A DNA stretch of 64,000 nucleotides from JAXGPX01 sp040766745 (GTDB taxonomy: Bacteria; Bacillota; Sulfobacillia; Fermentithermobacillales; Fermentithermobacillaceae), in assembly GCA_040766745.1 (NCBI GenBank), contig JAXGPX010000003.1, forward strand, positions 132,879-196,878, read 5' to 3'. Numbering within the stretch: position 1 is the stretch's first letter; the number at the start of each line of letters is the position of its first letter. The position numbers were made by a program, and so were the translations under genes. Shown piece after piece: positions 33,513 through 43,030 of this stretch. Below the pieces are notes generated by a model. It did not search any database, had not been told where the DNA came from, and saw nothing but the letters and a program-made list of their open reading frames with translations.

Positions 33513-35096
33513 CTACATCCAAACAGGATCCACTACAAACCGCCCACCTACTGAAACCGCTTCAACTTTGGCGTTTCCTATCTCACTTGCGGGGATAAGT
33601 TTCAAGTCGTGGGAAAGAACCACAAAATCGGCATACATGCCAGGGCTCAGCATACCAAGGACTTTCTCCTTACCTGCAGCATATGCAGCATCTTTTGTAT
33701 ACCCGGCCAGAGCAGCTTGTACAGGCAGATTCTCAGAAGGATGCCACTGAAGCTCCGGGCCTTCTCCGGGCAGGCACCGGTTCACAGCACAGTGCAAGCC
33801 ATATATGACGTCGGGAATCTCTACAGGTGAATCAGAACCAAAAGCAAACTTCGTACGTGCCATGTGAAGCTGTCCAAACGGATATGCCCTTACTGACCGG
33901 CTTCCCCACTCCTTGTCAGCCATGTACCGGTCAGCTACTGCATGGCCAGGCTGAACTGATGCTATGACGCCCAATTCCTTGAAGCGCCTTATGTCATCTG
34001 GATGAATCATCTGAGCATGCTCAATCCTGTGCCTTATGCGCTTTCGCCTGGACTCATCTATACTAGCCTCAATGGCATCAAGGGAACTGGCAACCGCCTT
34101 ATCACCAATAGCATGAATAGCCACGCCATAGCCTGCTTGCACAGACCTTGCCACGAATTCAACCAGTTGATCATTGGGCATGCAATCCAAACCATAATAG
34201 CCGGGCAGGTGCTCATAGGGCTCATACAGCAAAGCAGTAGAAGAGCCCAAAGAACCGTCTTTGAATGCTTTAATTTGGGCCGTCCAAACCCAGTCGTCAC
34301 CGTAACCTTGTTTGATGTCGAAAGCAAACAGGGTTTCAAGAGAAGAGGCAGGCGGCATAAGGGCAATCCTGAAAGGTAGTTTGGCCTCATCCCTAATTCT
34401 GCGGGCTATGTGAAAAAGCCCAACTTCCTCGGGAGCGTGAATGCAAGTAATCCCCATGCGCCACAGGTGGGGTATGGCTTCAACAGCAGCATTGTAGGCC
34501 TCTTCATCATCTGTTTCGGGAATATTGCGCCAAACAAGGCTTTCAGCTGCATCCTGCAATATACCTGTAGGTTCACCAGCACTATCCTTGAGAATAGCGC
34601 CACCCTCAGGAGATACAGTGTCCCTGTCAATTCCACAAATCTCGAGGGCCTTAGTGTTAACCCATATGCTGTGTACATCTTTGCTGGACAGGCATACCGG
34701 CCGGCCTTTGGATACAGCATCCAAATCGTGCCTTGTAGGGAAATCGCCCCAGAGGCTCTTGTCCCAACCGGCTCCAACTACCCAGGATCCCAGAGGATAT
34801 GCTTCGACTCCTTTCTCGATAGCGGCTAACCCTTCTTCCAGAGTTGCCACACCGTGAAGATTAATCCTCTTCAGCCCCAAAGCGTACATCAAAAAATGAA
34901 TGTGGCTGTCATGAAACCCGGGGTACACGGCCCTTCCCTTTAGGTCGATTTCAACAGTGCCCTCAGGCGCTCCGATTTTCACAGCATCCTGGCGGCCTAC
35001 TGCAGCAACCTTGTCATCAACAACCAGCATGGCCGGTACGCAACCGTGATAATCCATAGTATGTATGTCCCCGTTAACAAGCAGGTATGAACTCAT
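33513..35096 (-). CDS. YtcJ-like amidohydrolase
   Basis: A 527-residue member of the amidohydrolase superfamily (Amidohydro_3, YtcJ-like). The metal motif HDSHIHF is at residues 62-68, later metal ligands are in HAIGDKAV and RIEHAQMI, and FGSDSPVEIPD carries the catalytic Asp. The N-terminal LVNGDIHTMD and C-terminal beta strands form the usual composite sandwich. Family members hydrolyse N-acyl or formamide bonds of diverse compounds. It is cytoplasmic and monocistronic, with no partner that reveals a substrate. Confidence 0.88.
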   Translation of the reverse strand: MSSYLLVNGDIHTMDYHGCVPAMLVVDDKVAAVGRQDAVKIGAPEGTVEIDLKGRAVYPGFHDSHIHFLMYALGLKRINLHGVATLEEGLAAIEKGVEAYPLGSWVVGAGWDKSLWGDFPTRHDLDAVSKGRPVCLSSKDVHSIWVNTKALEICGIDRDTVSPEGGAILKDSAGEPTGILQDAAESLVWRNIPETDDEEAYNAAVEAIPHLWRMGITCIHAPEEVGLFHIARRIRDEAKLPFRIALMPPASSLETLFAFDIKQGYGDDWVWTAQIKAFKDGSLGSSTALLYEPYEHLPGYYGLDCMPNDQLVEFVARSVQAGYGVAIHAIGDKAVASSLDAIEASIDESRRKRIRHRIEHAQMIHPDDIRRFKELGVIASVQPGHAVADRYMADKEWGSRSVRAYPFGQLHMARTKFAFGSDSPVEIPDVIYGLHCAVNRCLPGEGPELQWHPSENLPVQAALAGYTKDAAYAAGKEKVLGMLSPGMYADFVVLSHDLKLIPASEIGNAKVEAVSVGGRFVVDPVWM

Positions 35097-35466
35097 TTAA
35101 GACTCCTCCAAACCATGTTTTTCAAACGGTCAGTCTTTAGTCTTTACCTTTAGACTCTGGCCTTTAGCCTTTAGATCTTGGCCGTCAACCCAAAATCTCC
35201 TGAATATGCATTTCTATGATTGAGTATGATTCTCCTCTTGGGCTAGTATTACGTAACACTTGCAGATAACATCTGTATGAATCCTGCCATGAGAGGTTGA
35301 CATAAGTGAGATAATTAGATCTAGCGTTACTGAACCATTACCTGTGCCAAAACGAGTCCGAGACCAGACTGCTGAATTCCCGAGAGGCTGGGAGACATAG
35401 TAGTCTTGTTACTTTGGGCAATATCCGAGATTACTAGATTCCTGAGAGGGGCCGTGACAACAAACC
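35097..35466. other. Divergent intergenic region with CTTTAG repeats
   Basis: About 370 bases. Between 35130 and 35180 the 6-mer CTTTAG or a near match appears five or six times at 7-18 base intervals, directly upstream of the amidohydrolase gene. This could be a short slippage array or an operator. No clear promoter is seen. Confidence 0.4.
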
Positions 35467-36180
35467 ATGTCTTTCAAAGCAAAGCTTACAGCATCATTCA
35501 TAGTACTTAGCGTGCTGGCAGCGGTTTCCATGGGATTTCTCGAGACCTACTTGATCCAGTCTCACTTTCTACAATCCTCTATCGACCAGTTGAAACTAAG
35601 CGCCGAGCAATTAGTCTCTCCCGTATCCAGTCTAAATGTTGTTGCCGAAGAGAATGAAACCTGCCAGGAAGTAGCCGATTGGATATACTACAACACCGGA
35701 ATGCGGGTACTCATCACCACCGCCGACGGGTCTGTGGTTGTCGATTCCTCGGAAGAGAATTCACTGGTTGGACAAGTTATTGAATCGAAGCTGCTGGCTC
35801 CTTCTACCCAAAACGGTGAAGTTACCTCCTTTAACCTGGCACTGGCAGGAAAAGATGAAGTGGCCATTTCGGCTCCATGGCAAACAGGCGAGGAAATTAC
35901 AGGCGCCCTGGTCCTTGTGGGACCATTGAAAGCCTATGCCCGTGATGGCATGACCCAGCTAAACCCGTTCATCCTCAAGGCAGGTCTAGGGGCATCGGCA
36001 GTCACAGTCATTGCAGGACTTCTATTCTCGATTGCATTGTCCAGGACAGCCACGTACCAGACTACAGCACCTGTATCTGCAGAACCTGTTGCACCTGTAG
36101 CATCTGTAGCACCGGCTGCAGAATCAGATGCAGAAGATGCAGTCTGCGGGGATGATATGGATTCACCTGAGGAAAATTGA
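35467..36180 (+). CDS. Stand-alone extracytoplasmic sensor domain protein
   Basis: A 237-residue protein. TM1 (about 8-28) and TM2 (about 168-188) flank a 140-residue extracytoplasmic domain that looks like a Cache/PhoR-type sensor (MRVLITTADGSVVVDSSEENSLVGQ). After TM2 there is only a low-complexity, Ala/Pro/Val-rich acidic tail (PVSAEPVAPVASVAPAAES), with no HAMP, histidine kinase or GGDEF domain. It may be a truncated histidine kinase or a dedicated sensor. The start is ATG 35467, with GAGAGGGG upstream. No response regulator is adjacent. Confidence 0.6.
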   Translation: MSFKAKLTASFIVLSVLAAVSMGFLETYLIQSHFLQSSIDQLKLSAEQLVSPVSSLNVVAEENETCQEVADWIYYNTGMRVLITTADGSVVVDSSEENSLVGQVIESKLLAPSTQNGEVTSFNLALAGKDEVAISAPWQTGEEITGALVLVGPLKAYARDGMTQLNPFILKAGLGASAVTVIAGLLFSIALSRTATYQTTAPVSAEPVAPVASVAPAAESDAEDAVCGDDMDSPEEN

Positions 36181-36707
36181 ATCACAGCAGATCACTGAAT
36201 GTGCATGCAAGTGAATATAAGAGCAACTTAATGGCATCCCAGAACCTATGGGTATGAGCACGATTCTAGGGGTTAGGCATCAATCACCTATTCTTGTCTT
36301 CTTCGCTGTGATTCTTGTCTCTCAGAATCATATGGGACTTAGGACGCCGGACTCCTGAGTCCCTAGTTTGCTCACAGACTTGAAGTGCGTTTATCCATTC
36401 GTTCATGACAATGCATGAGCAACCGATACTCTTCGTTTGAGAACCTCTCTCGGATTAGGTCGGAATATCTCCTCACTACCCATCACCTCAGAGCCTTCCA
36501 TAACGGTATTTATCATGACTTAGCATGAAATACACCAAGGAACCGCTGGCGTTTGGTAACACTCCAACAAAGTTGGAAATCCTGGGAATTGGTAAATCAA
36601 GAATCCTCATTTCCACGCAGGAAGGATTATCAGTTCGAGTCCGGAAATATTCCAGTAACTCAGTAAATTGCCCTATGGCAGAATATTCTAATGCAAGGAG
36701 GATCTGC
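36181..36707. other. Intergenic region before pepF
   Basis: About 520 bases. The pepF frame is open from 36525, but its codons before 36708 do not look like PepF and lack a ribosome site. No repeat, RNA or small gene is convincing here. Confidence 0.5.
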
Positions 36708-38495
36708 ATGAGTAGACAACCCAAACGTTCCGAGGTCCCTGTAGGCCAGACGTGGAATCTTGACGATATCTTCCCTACCAAAGAAGCCTGGGAAGCAGAA
36801 TTCAATCAAGTAGCAGGCATGATTAGCACTGTTGCGAATTTCAAGGGTATGCTGGGAGAAGGTGCCAAAACCCTTCTGGAATGCCTGGAGGCTCAGGAGG
36901 CTCTTTTGAAAAGGTTGGCCAAGGTATCAGCGTATGCGTCTCTTCACCTTGCCGGCGACGGGACCTGCCCCGAGAACCAGGTAATGGCAGGAAGGACATC
37001 TGCTTTAGGCACACGTATCCGGGCAGCGGCTTCCTTTATCCGGTCTGAAGCCCTGGCCCTTCCCGACGGCATACTGGAAAAGTACCTCTCTGAAGAACCC
37101 GGGCTGGAACCTTTTAGGATTACAATTGAGAAGATGATAGAAAGTAAGCCCCACCTGCTGCACCCTGATACCGAGGCAACTTTGGCAGCGCTTGGTGAAG
37201 TTCTAAACGCACCGGCTATGATCTACGAAAGGTCCCGGACAGCTGACCTTTCACTTAACCCTGTAGCAGACAGCAACGGAAAACTGCATCCCATGGCCTT
37301 CGGCAAATACGAGACTGCAGCCGACATCACTCTCAGGCGCAACGCATATGCAGAAACCGCCAGGGGAATGAAAGCCTACCAGAACACATACGGAGCAACA
37401 TGGGGTACAGAAGTAAAAAAGAACGTCGCCATGGCGAAACTCCGGGGATTCGATTCAGCCATTCACATGCTTCTGGACAGGCAGGAAGTTACTCTCGACA
37501 TTTACAACAACCTGCATGACATTATCTTGAACGAACTTGCCCCCCACATGCGCAGGTATGCCAGGCTCAGAAAGGAAGTCCTCGGCCTGGACAAAATGCT
37601 TTACTGCGACATTGAGGCTCCCCTTGACCCTGAGTTTGAGCCCGAAACCACCTGGGAGGAAGCCTCAGAAATCATCATTAATGGGCTGTCTGTGCTTGGC
37701 CCTGAGTACACAGAGATTATCAAAAGCGGCCTGAGGGACCGGTGGGTCGACAGGCCTGACAACATTGGCAAGAGGGCAGGCGCATTCTGCAGTTCAGTCT
37801 ATGGAGTCCATCCGTATATAAGCATAAGGTGGGATAACAGCCTGAGAACTACCCTTACCCTTGCACATGAACTTGGCCATGCCGGACAGGGGGTTCTGGC
37901 CCAGCGGTACCAGGCGTTCGCCAACACAAGGCCAACAATGTTCTTCATCGAAGCGCCGTCGACTATCAACGAAAGCCTGGTCGGCAATTATATCCTTTCC
38001 CAGAGCACTGATGTGCGCACCCGCCGCTGGCTGATCATGCAGTTCCTCAAGACCTACCATCACAACTTCGTGCGACACCTGATTGAAGGCGAACTGCAGC
38101 GCCGGACCTATGCCATGGCAGAAAAGGGCCAGCCCATAACAACCAGTGTTCTGAACAGGGTTCAGGGGGAGATCCTGGATGAGTTCTGGGGCGGCGAAGT
38201 AGAAATCGACGATGGCGCCAGGCTGGTCTGGATGCGGCAGATTCACTACTACCGGGGATTGTACCCGTATTCTTACTCAGCAGGGCTTACTATCGGAACG
38301 GCCGTAACAAAAGCCATCAGCGAAGAAGGGGCCCCCGCAGCCGAAAGATGGGTAGAGGTACTCAAGGCAGGAGGAACCAGGAAACCCCTGGAACTCGCCA
38401 AAATGGCAGGCGTAGATATGACCAGGCCCGATCCTATCCGCGAAGCCGTGGCATACGTGGGAGAACTGGTGGATGAAGTGGTAAGGAGTTTATAG
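36708..38495 (+). CDS. pepF: Oligoendopeptidase F (M3B)
   Basis: A 595-residue zinc oligopeptidase of family M3B. The zinc motif HELGH is at residues 387-391 (LAHELGHAGQGVL). WNLDDIFPTKEAWEAEF at the N-terminus and YRGLYPYSYSAGLTIG near the C-terminus are typical of PepF. The enzyme cleaves short peptides in the cytoplasm. I use ATG 36708 with AAGGAGG 6 bases upstream rather than the longer open frame from 36525. It is monocistronic. Confidence 0.93.
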   Translation: MSRQPKRSEVPVGQTWNLDDIFPTKEAWEAEFNQVAGMISTVANFKGMLGEGAKTLLECLEAQEALLKRLAKVSAYASLHLAGDGTCPENQVMAGRTSALGTRIRAAASFIRSEALALPDGILEKYLSEEPGLEPFRITIEKMIESKPHLLHPDTEATLAALGEVLNAPAMIYERSRTADLSLNPVADSNGKLHPMAFGKYETAADITLRRNAYAETARGMKAYQNTYGATWGTEVKKNVAMAKLRGFDSAIHMLLDRQEVTLDIYNNLHDIILNELAPHMRRYARLRKEVLGLDKMLYCDIEAPLDPEFEPETTWEEASEIIINGLSVLGPEYTEIIKSGLRDRWVDRPDNIGKRAGAFCSSVYGVHPYISIRWDNSLRTTLTLAHELGHAGQGVLAQRYQAFANTRPTMFFIEAPSTINESLVGNYILSQSTDVRTRRWLIMQFLKTYHHNFVRHLIEGELQRRTYAMAEKGQPITTSVLNRVQGEILDEFWGGEVEIDDGARLVWMRQIHYYRGLYPYSYSAGLTIGTAVTKAISEEGAPAAERWVEVLKAGGTRKPLELAKMAGVDMTRPDPIREAVAYVGELVDEVVRSL

Positions 38496-38545
38496 GGCTG
38501 TGCGGCCCGAAGGCAACACGTCCCATCCCGTGAAATAGATACAAC

Positions 38546-38615
38546 TTGTAGGAGGCCGTCCTACAAGGGTTGAATCCTCACATGCAGGACGGCTGGTTTT
38601 ATTCCGTATGAGCCT
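38546..38615 (+). other. Overlapping alternative hairpins after pepF
   Basis: TTGTAGGA / TCCTACAA forms a small hairpin at about 38549-38569. Its 3' arm also overlaps CCGTCCT, which can pair instead with AGGACGG about 30 bases downstream, before GGTTTTATT. The two structures exclude each other. Either could end the pepF message. Confidence 0.4.
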
Positions 38616-38726
38616 TAGCCTTTCTCTGGCAGTCACCCCAGATAACGAAGGGCAGCAACGTTAGTTATTGCAAGGTCCAGCAGTCATCGATACCGCAAGA
38701 CACAGCGCTTCTTCCACTTGGATGCA

Positions 38727-39278
38727 TTACCCTAGACTCTCCTCACACCTTTTCATGTAGTTCATTATGTTAATGGCTAGCACTACTGTGACTGCAAGAA
38801 TACCGATAAGGTAGAAGACTCCGATTACAGGAAGCGCAATCACGATAAGCCCAAGAAACCCTGCAATCTGAAGTGTTAGGTATTGGCTCCACCTTGAGTC
38901 TGCCTCTTGGGCAATGTCAGAATCTCCTGATTTAATCGCCATTTCCTTTATTCCCATGAAAAGATCGTGCACATGTAGCAATCCCATTATCAGTACTGCT
39001 ATGCCGACTGCAAATGCCAGAGACCCACTAGAGCCAATATACACTCCGCTTTCCTGAGCAGGACGTTCATATATCTGTAAAACAGAGAGAAGCATAAGGA
39101 GTAGATTGATGTTCTTTGCTCTGGCAAAATGCTCGCTTTCTGCAGCCAGAAGAGCCAACCCTCCACCAAAATGAATATATCCTATTATGTCAGGAAGTAC
39201 ATCAATACCCATCAGCCGAAAATCAATCATCACAAACAAAAATCCCCAGTAGAACTTCCTAAAAGCATCTGCCTTCAT
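38727..39278 (-). CDS. Hypothetical membrane protein
   Basis: A 183-residue protein with about five hydrophobic segments (for example GFLFVMIDFRLMGIDVLPDIIGYIHFGGGLALLA and SLAFAVGIAVLIMGLLHVHDLF). The ordering IDFRLMGIDVLPDIIGYI resembles small uncharacterised membrane proteins of Bacillota. The start is ATG 39278 behind AGGAGGGGGAGG; the open frame extends 7 codons further. No function is assigned. Confidence 0.6.
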   Translation of the reverse strand: MKADAFRKFYWGFLFVMIDFRLMGIDVLPDIIGYIHFGGGLALLAAESEHFARAKNINLLLMLLSVLQIYERPAQESGVYIGSSGSLAFAVGIAVLIMGLLHVHDLFMGIKEMAIKSGDSDIAQEADSRWSQYLTLQIAGFLGLIVIALPVIGVFYLIGILAVTVVLAINIMNYMKRCEESLG

Positions 39279-39370
39279 ACGTCCTCCCCCTCCTGCCACT
39301 CAGGACTTGATACATAAAACATCAAGTCGCGCCCTCAAAATGTCGAGGTTATACACCGTTATTTGAAACT

Positions 39371-39750
39371 GTATTATGTAACCGTAGCTATACTGACGGA
39401 GTTCTGGATTTCCCGTCGGTATACCGACGACTAGACCGAAACCCGTCCCCATATTAAACGACCAGATGAACTGAGTGTCAAAATTTTATACAGGTCTCCT
39501 TTGAACCGGGAATCCTGATAGTGTTAAAATCAGTCCAAATCTTTTCTTGTACCCAACACTCCCGAAAACGAACCCAAACTGTCTGGAAATCCCATGAATA
39601 TCACTAAGTACTGATTCAGTATGATGCATGAAGACTCAAAATGACGTGTTTGTGTCGAAGGTGTCGCTATACTGACGCGAATCCCGGATCGCCGTCGTTA
39701 TAGTGACGCCAATTTAGATTACCCGTCGGTATACCGACGGGTAATCTATC
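39371..39750 (+). repeat. Dispersed palindromic element, copy B
   Basis: The left edge GTATTATGTAAC is followed by palindromes centred near 39390 and 39421. At the right end, palindromes are centred near 39669, 39700 and 39731. All are relatives of CCGTCGGTATACCGACGG, about 31 bp apart. The last forms a perfect 30-bp palindrome at 39717-39746. The interior is not coding. Confidence 0.75.
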
Positions 39751-39788
39751 TGTGAGTATAGAAATCGAACAATGACGGTAGAACACCC

Positions 39789-40856
39789 CTACACCACTTC
39801 TTTGCTCACGTACAGGGACGTACTTGCCCTTAGAAGAGTATTGTATGATATATCGAAAGACAGAATCTTTCCTACATGAACCGAATCCTCTGCGTCTTCA
39901 ACATCACAGATAAGGTGGTCAGATGAGGCGCCCAGAACCTCGACTCCTTCTGTATGGGGCCTGAGATCCGAAGGGTCGACGTCCTGCCTTCCTACTGCCA
40001 GAATAGCTCTTTTCCTAATGCCTCGATCTTCAAACTCAGGAACGTTTCCGAAAGTATCCTGGCCAATCTCTCCGATAGGCTTAGACGGCTTGACCTGCAC
40101 CTCAATGACCTCAGCCTGTAAAGTAAATACATCTTGATAACATCCGCTCACAGGTTCTCTCCCAACAGCCTCTGTGCCAAGGAGAATGGTTTCACCTATT
40201 CTAAGTTCGGTAATACCTGCAGGCATCTCTTTATTAAGCACTAACCTCATATTCGCAGATGTGCCTCCAGATACCCTGGACAAAGGCCTTCCGAGTCTCT
40301 CCTCAATCTGTTTTTTGGCCTCAAGTAAGGTGTTCATCTTATCCCTTGTAGGAATAACACCGCCGTAGCAGGCCATATTGGCACCTATGCCAACCAGTTC
40401 AATGCCTGGTACTTTAGCCATATCAAGTGCAATCTCAGGAGCCTTATCAACCATTACACCTTCCCGCAGGTCCCCAAGTTCTATCATCAACACAACCTGA
40501 TGGGCCTTCCCGGCCTTCCTGGCTGCATCTCCTAACCGCCTTACAGTCTCAATTTCCGAGTTCAAACTTGTATCGGCATAAAGCACAGCTTCTTCACATT
40601 GAGAAGGGCCAGGTGACCTCAGGAGAATCGTCTCTCCCTCATATCCCCACTCCCTGGTTCTCCTCAAATTGTCGATTCTTGAATCACATATTCCCTTAGC
40701 GCCCCCAGAGGCCATGGCTTTCACCACTGATGGATGGGCACAGGTACCTTTGGCTACTGCCACGAGCCTGATTCCCTGCTTCTCAAGAAGCCCCGCTATT
40801 ACCCGGGTGTTATGCTCAAGTTTCCTGGTATCGATCATCAAGGCCGGATATCTCAT
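39789..40856 (-). CDS. PLP-dependent amino acid racemase (alanine/ornithine racemase family)
   Basis: A 355-residue PLP enzyme with an alanine-racemase-like N-terminal barrel. K36 in LVAVAKGTCAHPSVVKAM is the expected Schiff-base lysine. VVLMIELGDLREGV, GIGANMACYGGVIPT, SGGTSANM and ELRIGETILLGTEA match the family that includes clostridial ornithine racemase. Racemases of this family convert L-amino acids (ornithine, others) to the D-form. GGAG precedes ATG 40856, 150 bases after the SLC13 transporter gene on the same strand. The exact amino acid is not decidable. Confidence 0.8.
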   Translation of the reverse strand: MRYPALMIDTRKLEHNTRVIAGLLEKQGIRLVAVAKGTCAHPSVVKAMASGGAKGICDSRIDNLRRTREWGYEGETILLRSPGPSQCEEAVLYADTSLNSEIETVRRLGDAARKAGKAHQVVLMIELGDLREGVMVDKAPEIALDMAKVPGIELVGIGANMACYGGVIPTRDKMNTLLEAKKQIEERLGRPLSRVSGGTSANMRLVLNKEMPAGITELRIGETILLGTEAVGREPVSGCYQDVFTLQAEVIEVQVKPSKPIGEIGQDTFGNVPEFEDRGIRKRAILAVGRQDVDPSDLRPHTEGVEVLGASSDHLICDVEDAEDSVHVGKILSFDISYNTLLRASTSLYVSKEVV

Positions 40857-41006
40857 ACTCTCAACTCCATTTCTCTGCCTTGTTTCTGTACCTGCCCAAA
40901 GAACACCTGCAAAACTGGCAAGACCGTGTACCCAAAAACGAAAACATATCTTCGCCTATAACGTCTCGAACAGAAACCATATGATCGGTATCAATTTCGG
41001 TATCTA

Positions 41007-42431
41007 TTATGGAGCAAACCCTATAGCCGGCCAGTAGAGAACCGAAAACAGAAGTATCACGCCGGCCACAATAGGAGTAACTACCAACCCTGCCTTCATC
41101 AGGTCGCTACCGTCATATAGGCCGGTCGAAAAGGTAGCAAGGGTAGATACAGACTGAGCAGGCAAGTAATAACCTATCTTACCGGCAGCCATAGCCACCA
41201 TCCCAAGCCAAACAGGGCTAGTTGAGGCCGACCGGGCAACAGCGAAGGTTACAGGCAGCATGACTGCATTGATTGTCGTTATGTTATTCAATCCAAGGCG
41301 CAGCAAAACCACAAAGGTAATCATGATAAAAGCCATAGCAAAATGGCTCTTGCCTATTACAAGGCCAGACAGAACTTCAGCAAGACTCAAATGAAGCCCT
41401 GATGATGATATGGCCGCAGCCATGACCATACTGGAAGCAAGAAGAATCAAAGTGCTCCAGTTGATTCTCTTTAGGGCATCCTCCCAATCAACTATGCCTA
41501 TGCCAGGCAAAACCGTGCACAGGCTTAACATCAGTGCAGTCACACCTACAGACAAATGGTGCAAAGGCTCTGTCATCCAAAGCAACAGCATTGCACTTAC
41601 TATGATCGCCATTTTGTACTCGAGGCGTTTCATAGGCCCGAGTTTCGCGTAACTTGCAGCCACAAACTCTCGGCCCCTGGCTATACAACGAGACGATGGG
41701 GGAAACAACTTCTTCAGCGCGTACCAGGCAATGATGGTAGCAGTGAGGTTCATAGGAGCATATGCCTTGACCCACTGAAGGTAAGTCCACTCAAATCCTA
41801 TATGCTCTTTAAAGAGTTCAACACCATAAAACACACCTGAAGCTCCTGTGATGCAGCTTGTAGTGCTTATCAATGTGCTGAATGTCATACCAATCATAAT
41901 CATCTTTGAAAAATTCTTATCATCAAACTCCCGGCATAACCCCACAGCTATGGGGAGCAGAATCCCTACGCGCCCAACAGCACTGGGAACGAAAAAGGTC
42001 AGCAAAAACACTGTAAGCATCACCATCAGCACTGTGTAGTCAGTATGGCCCCTGGCTATTTTGAGAAGCCACAGGGAAACCCGCCGCTCTATTCCGCTTA
42101 CTCGAATGCTCTCTGCAAGCAACAACACGCTAAATACTAATACCACTGTGGTATTACCAAGACACTTGACTCCTTGTTCAAACGTAATTATCTCGGCCAG
42201 AATGAGGCTCACTAGATTCAACAGGCCTACTACGGCAGGCGACAGGCCCCTCAGTATCCAGCCCGCAATTGTCCACAAAGTCAAAAGGCTTACTTCAAGC
42301 TGGTTCCCTGGCAAAAACGATGTGCCCCACAAATCCGGGAAAAGGCGAAAAAGAAGCACCAGAACAACATAACCACAGACAATAATCTCTCCACGCCGTC
42401 TGCGAATCGCAGCGGCAAGCGACAATAACAT
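41007..42431 (-). CDS. SLC13/DASS-family anion transporter
   Basis: A 474-residue membrane protein with about 11-12 hydrophobic segments. It resembles the SLC13/CitT family of sodium-coupled or antiport carriers of dicarboxylates and other anions: LTFFVPSAVGRVGILLPIA and LLRLGLNNITTINAVMLPV lie at the two pseudo-symmetric substrate-binding hairpins. ATG 42431 follows GGAGGGG. It lies downstream of AtuA-like and DUF4387 genes and upstream of a racemase, which points to organic or amino acid uptake for catabolism. Confidence 0.82.
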   Translation of the reverse strand: MLLSLAAAIRRRRGEIIVCGYVVLVLLFRLFPDLWGTSFLPGNQLEVSLLTLWTIAGWILRGLSPAVVGLLNLVSLILAEIITFEQGVKCLGNTTVVLVFSVLLLAESIRVSGIERRVSLWLLKIARGHTDYTVLMVMLTVFLLTFFVPSAVGRVGILLPIAVGLCREFDDKNFSKMIMIGMTFSTLISTTSCITGASGVFYGVELFKEHIGFEWTYLQWVKAYAPMNLTATIIAWYALKKLFPPSSRCIARGREFVAASYAKLGPMKRLEYKMAIIVSAMLLLWMTEPLHHLSVGVTALMLSLCTVLPGIGIVDWEDALKRINWSTLILLASSMVMAAAISSSGLHLSLAEVLSGLVIGKSHFAMAFIMITFVVLLRLGLNNITTINAVMLPVTFAVARSASTSPVWLGMVAMAAGKIGYYLPAQSVSTLATFSTGLYDGSDLMKAGLVVTPIVAGVILLFSVLYWPAIGFAP

Positions 42432-42499
42432 TAGATCCCCTCCACAGCTGGGTCAACGGCACCTGTTACGGCCACTTCTGCAACTGAAATCCTCTTATG

Positions 42500-42671
42500 C
42501 TGCAACTATACAACGTCTGGCTCAGAGAAGCACCTGAAAAAACACGGCACTCTGGATCGACAAGAACACATTTACAGCAATGCTTGGCACAGAGGAGCAT
42601 CTGTCCTCTTACTCGACAAGAACACACTGCAACGTTTGGCACGGAGAAGCCCTCAGGCATTCTCCGTGCCA
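42500..42671. repeat. Imperfect tandem repeat with intercistronic hairpin
   Basis: Three imperfect copies of a 52-67 bp unit. CGACAAGAACACA occurs at 42558 and 42614, and TGGCnCAGAGRAGC-like stretches occur at 42518, 42585 and 42637. The last copy extends into a hairpin, GGCACGGAGAA / TTCTCCGTGCC (about 42638-42671). The block lies between DUF4387 and the SLC13 gene and would be transcribed within that operon. Confidence 0.6.
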
Positions 42672-42692
42672 GAATCATTATCTCTCAAAAGA

Positions 42693-43016
42693 CTATTGGA
42701 GTGGGATTTCCAGGCCCATCAAAGGCGGATATTGTTGGCAACCGAAAACGTCTGCATCTCCAGGACTGCCGCTTGGTATTGATCTATAGAGAGTAAACTT
42801 TATTGCACATGCAGGATCAAACTCTACGAAATCACTGACCCTTTCCCTGGATACCCCAAACAACTCTGTAACAGTCTCAGGGGTCAATGCTTTACTGGCC
42901 TTTACAGCCTTGTATTCCTCACGGCTCTTAAAGATAACATCAAAAGTCACCTTATCAGGCCCTGCATTCTTGCTTCTTATGACCTTGGCCAGGTCCTCTA
43001 ACTTGACAGTTCTCAT
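42693..43016 (-). CDS. DUF4387 family protein
   Basis: A 107-residue protein of the DUF4387 family (LEDLAKVIRSKNAGPDKVTFDVIFKSREEY and FDPACAIKFTLYRSIPSGSPGD). Family members are usually encoded next to AtuA-like proteins, as here: it starts 14 bases after the AtuA-like stop. It probably forms a complex with or completes that enzyme. AAGGAGG precedes ATG 43016. The function is unknown. Confidence 0.85.
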   Translation of the reverse strand: MRTVKLEDLAKVIRSKNAGPDKVTFDVIFKSREEYKAVKASKALTPETVTELFGVSRERVSDFVEFDPACAIKFTLYRSIPSGSPGDADVFGCQQYPPLMGLEIPLQ

Positions 43017-43030
43017 CTTTCTTGGCCTCC

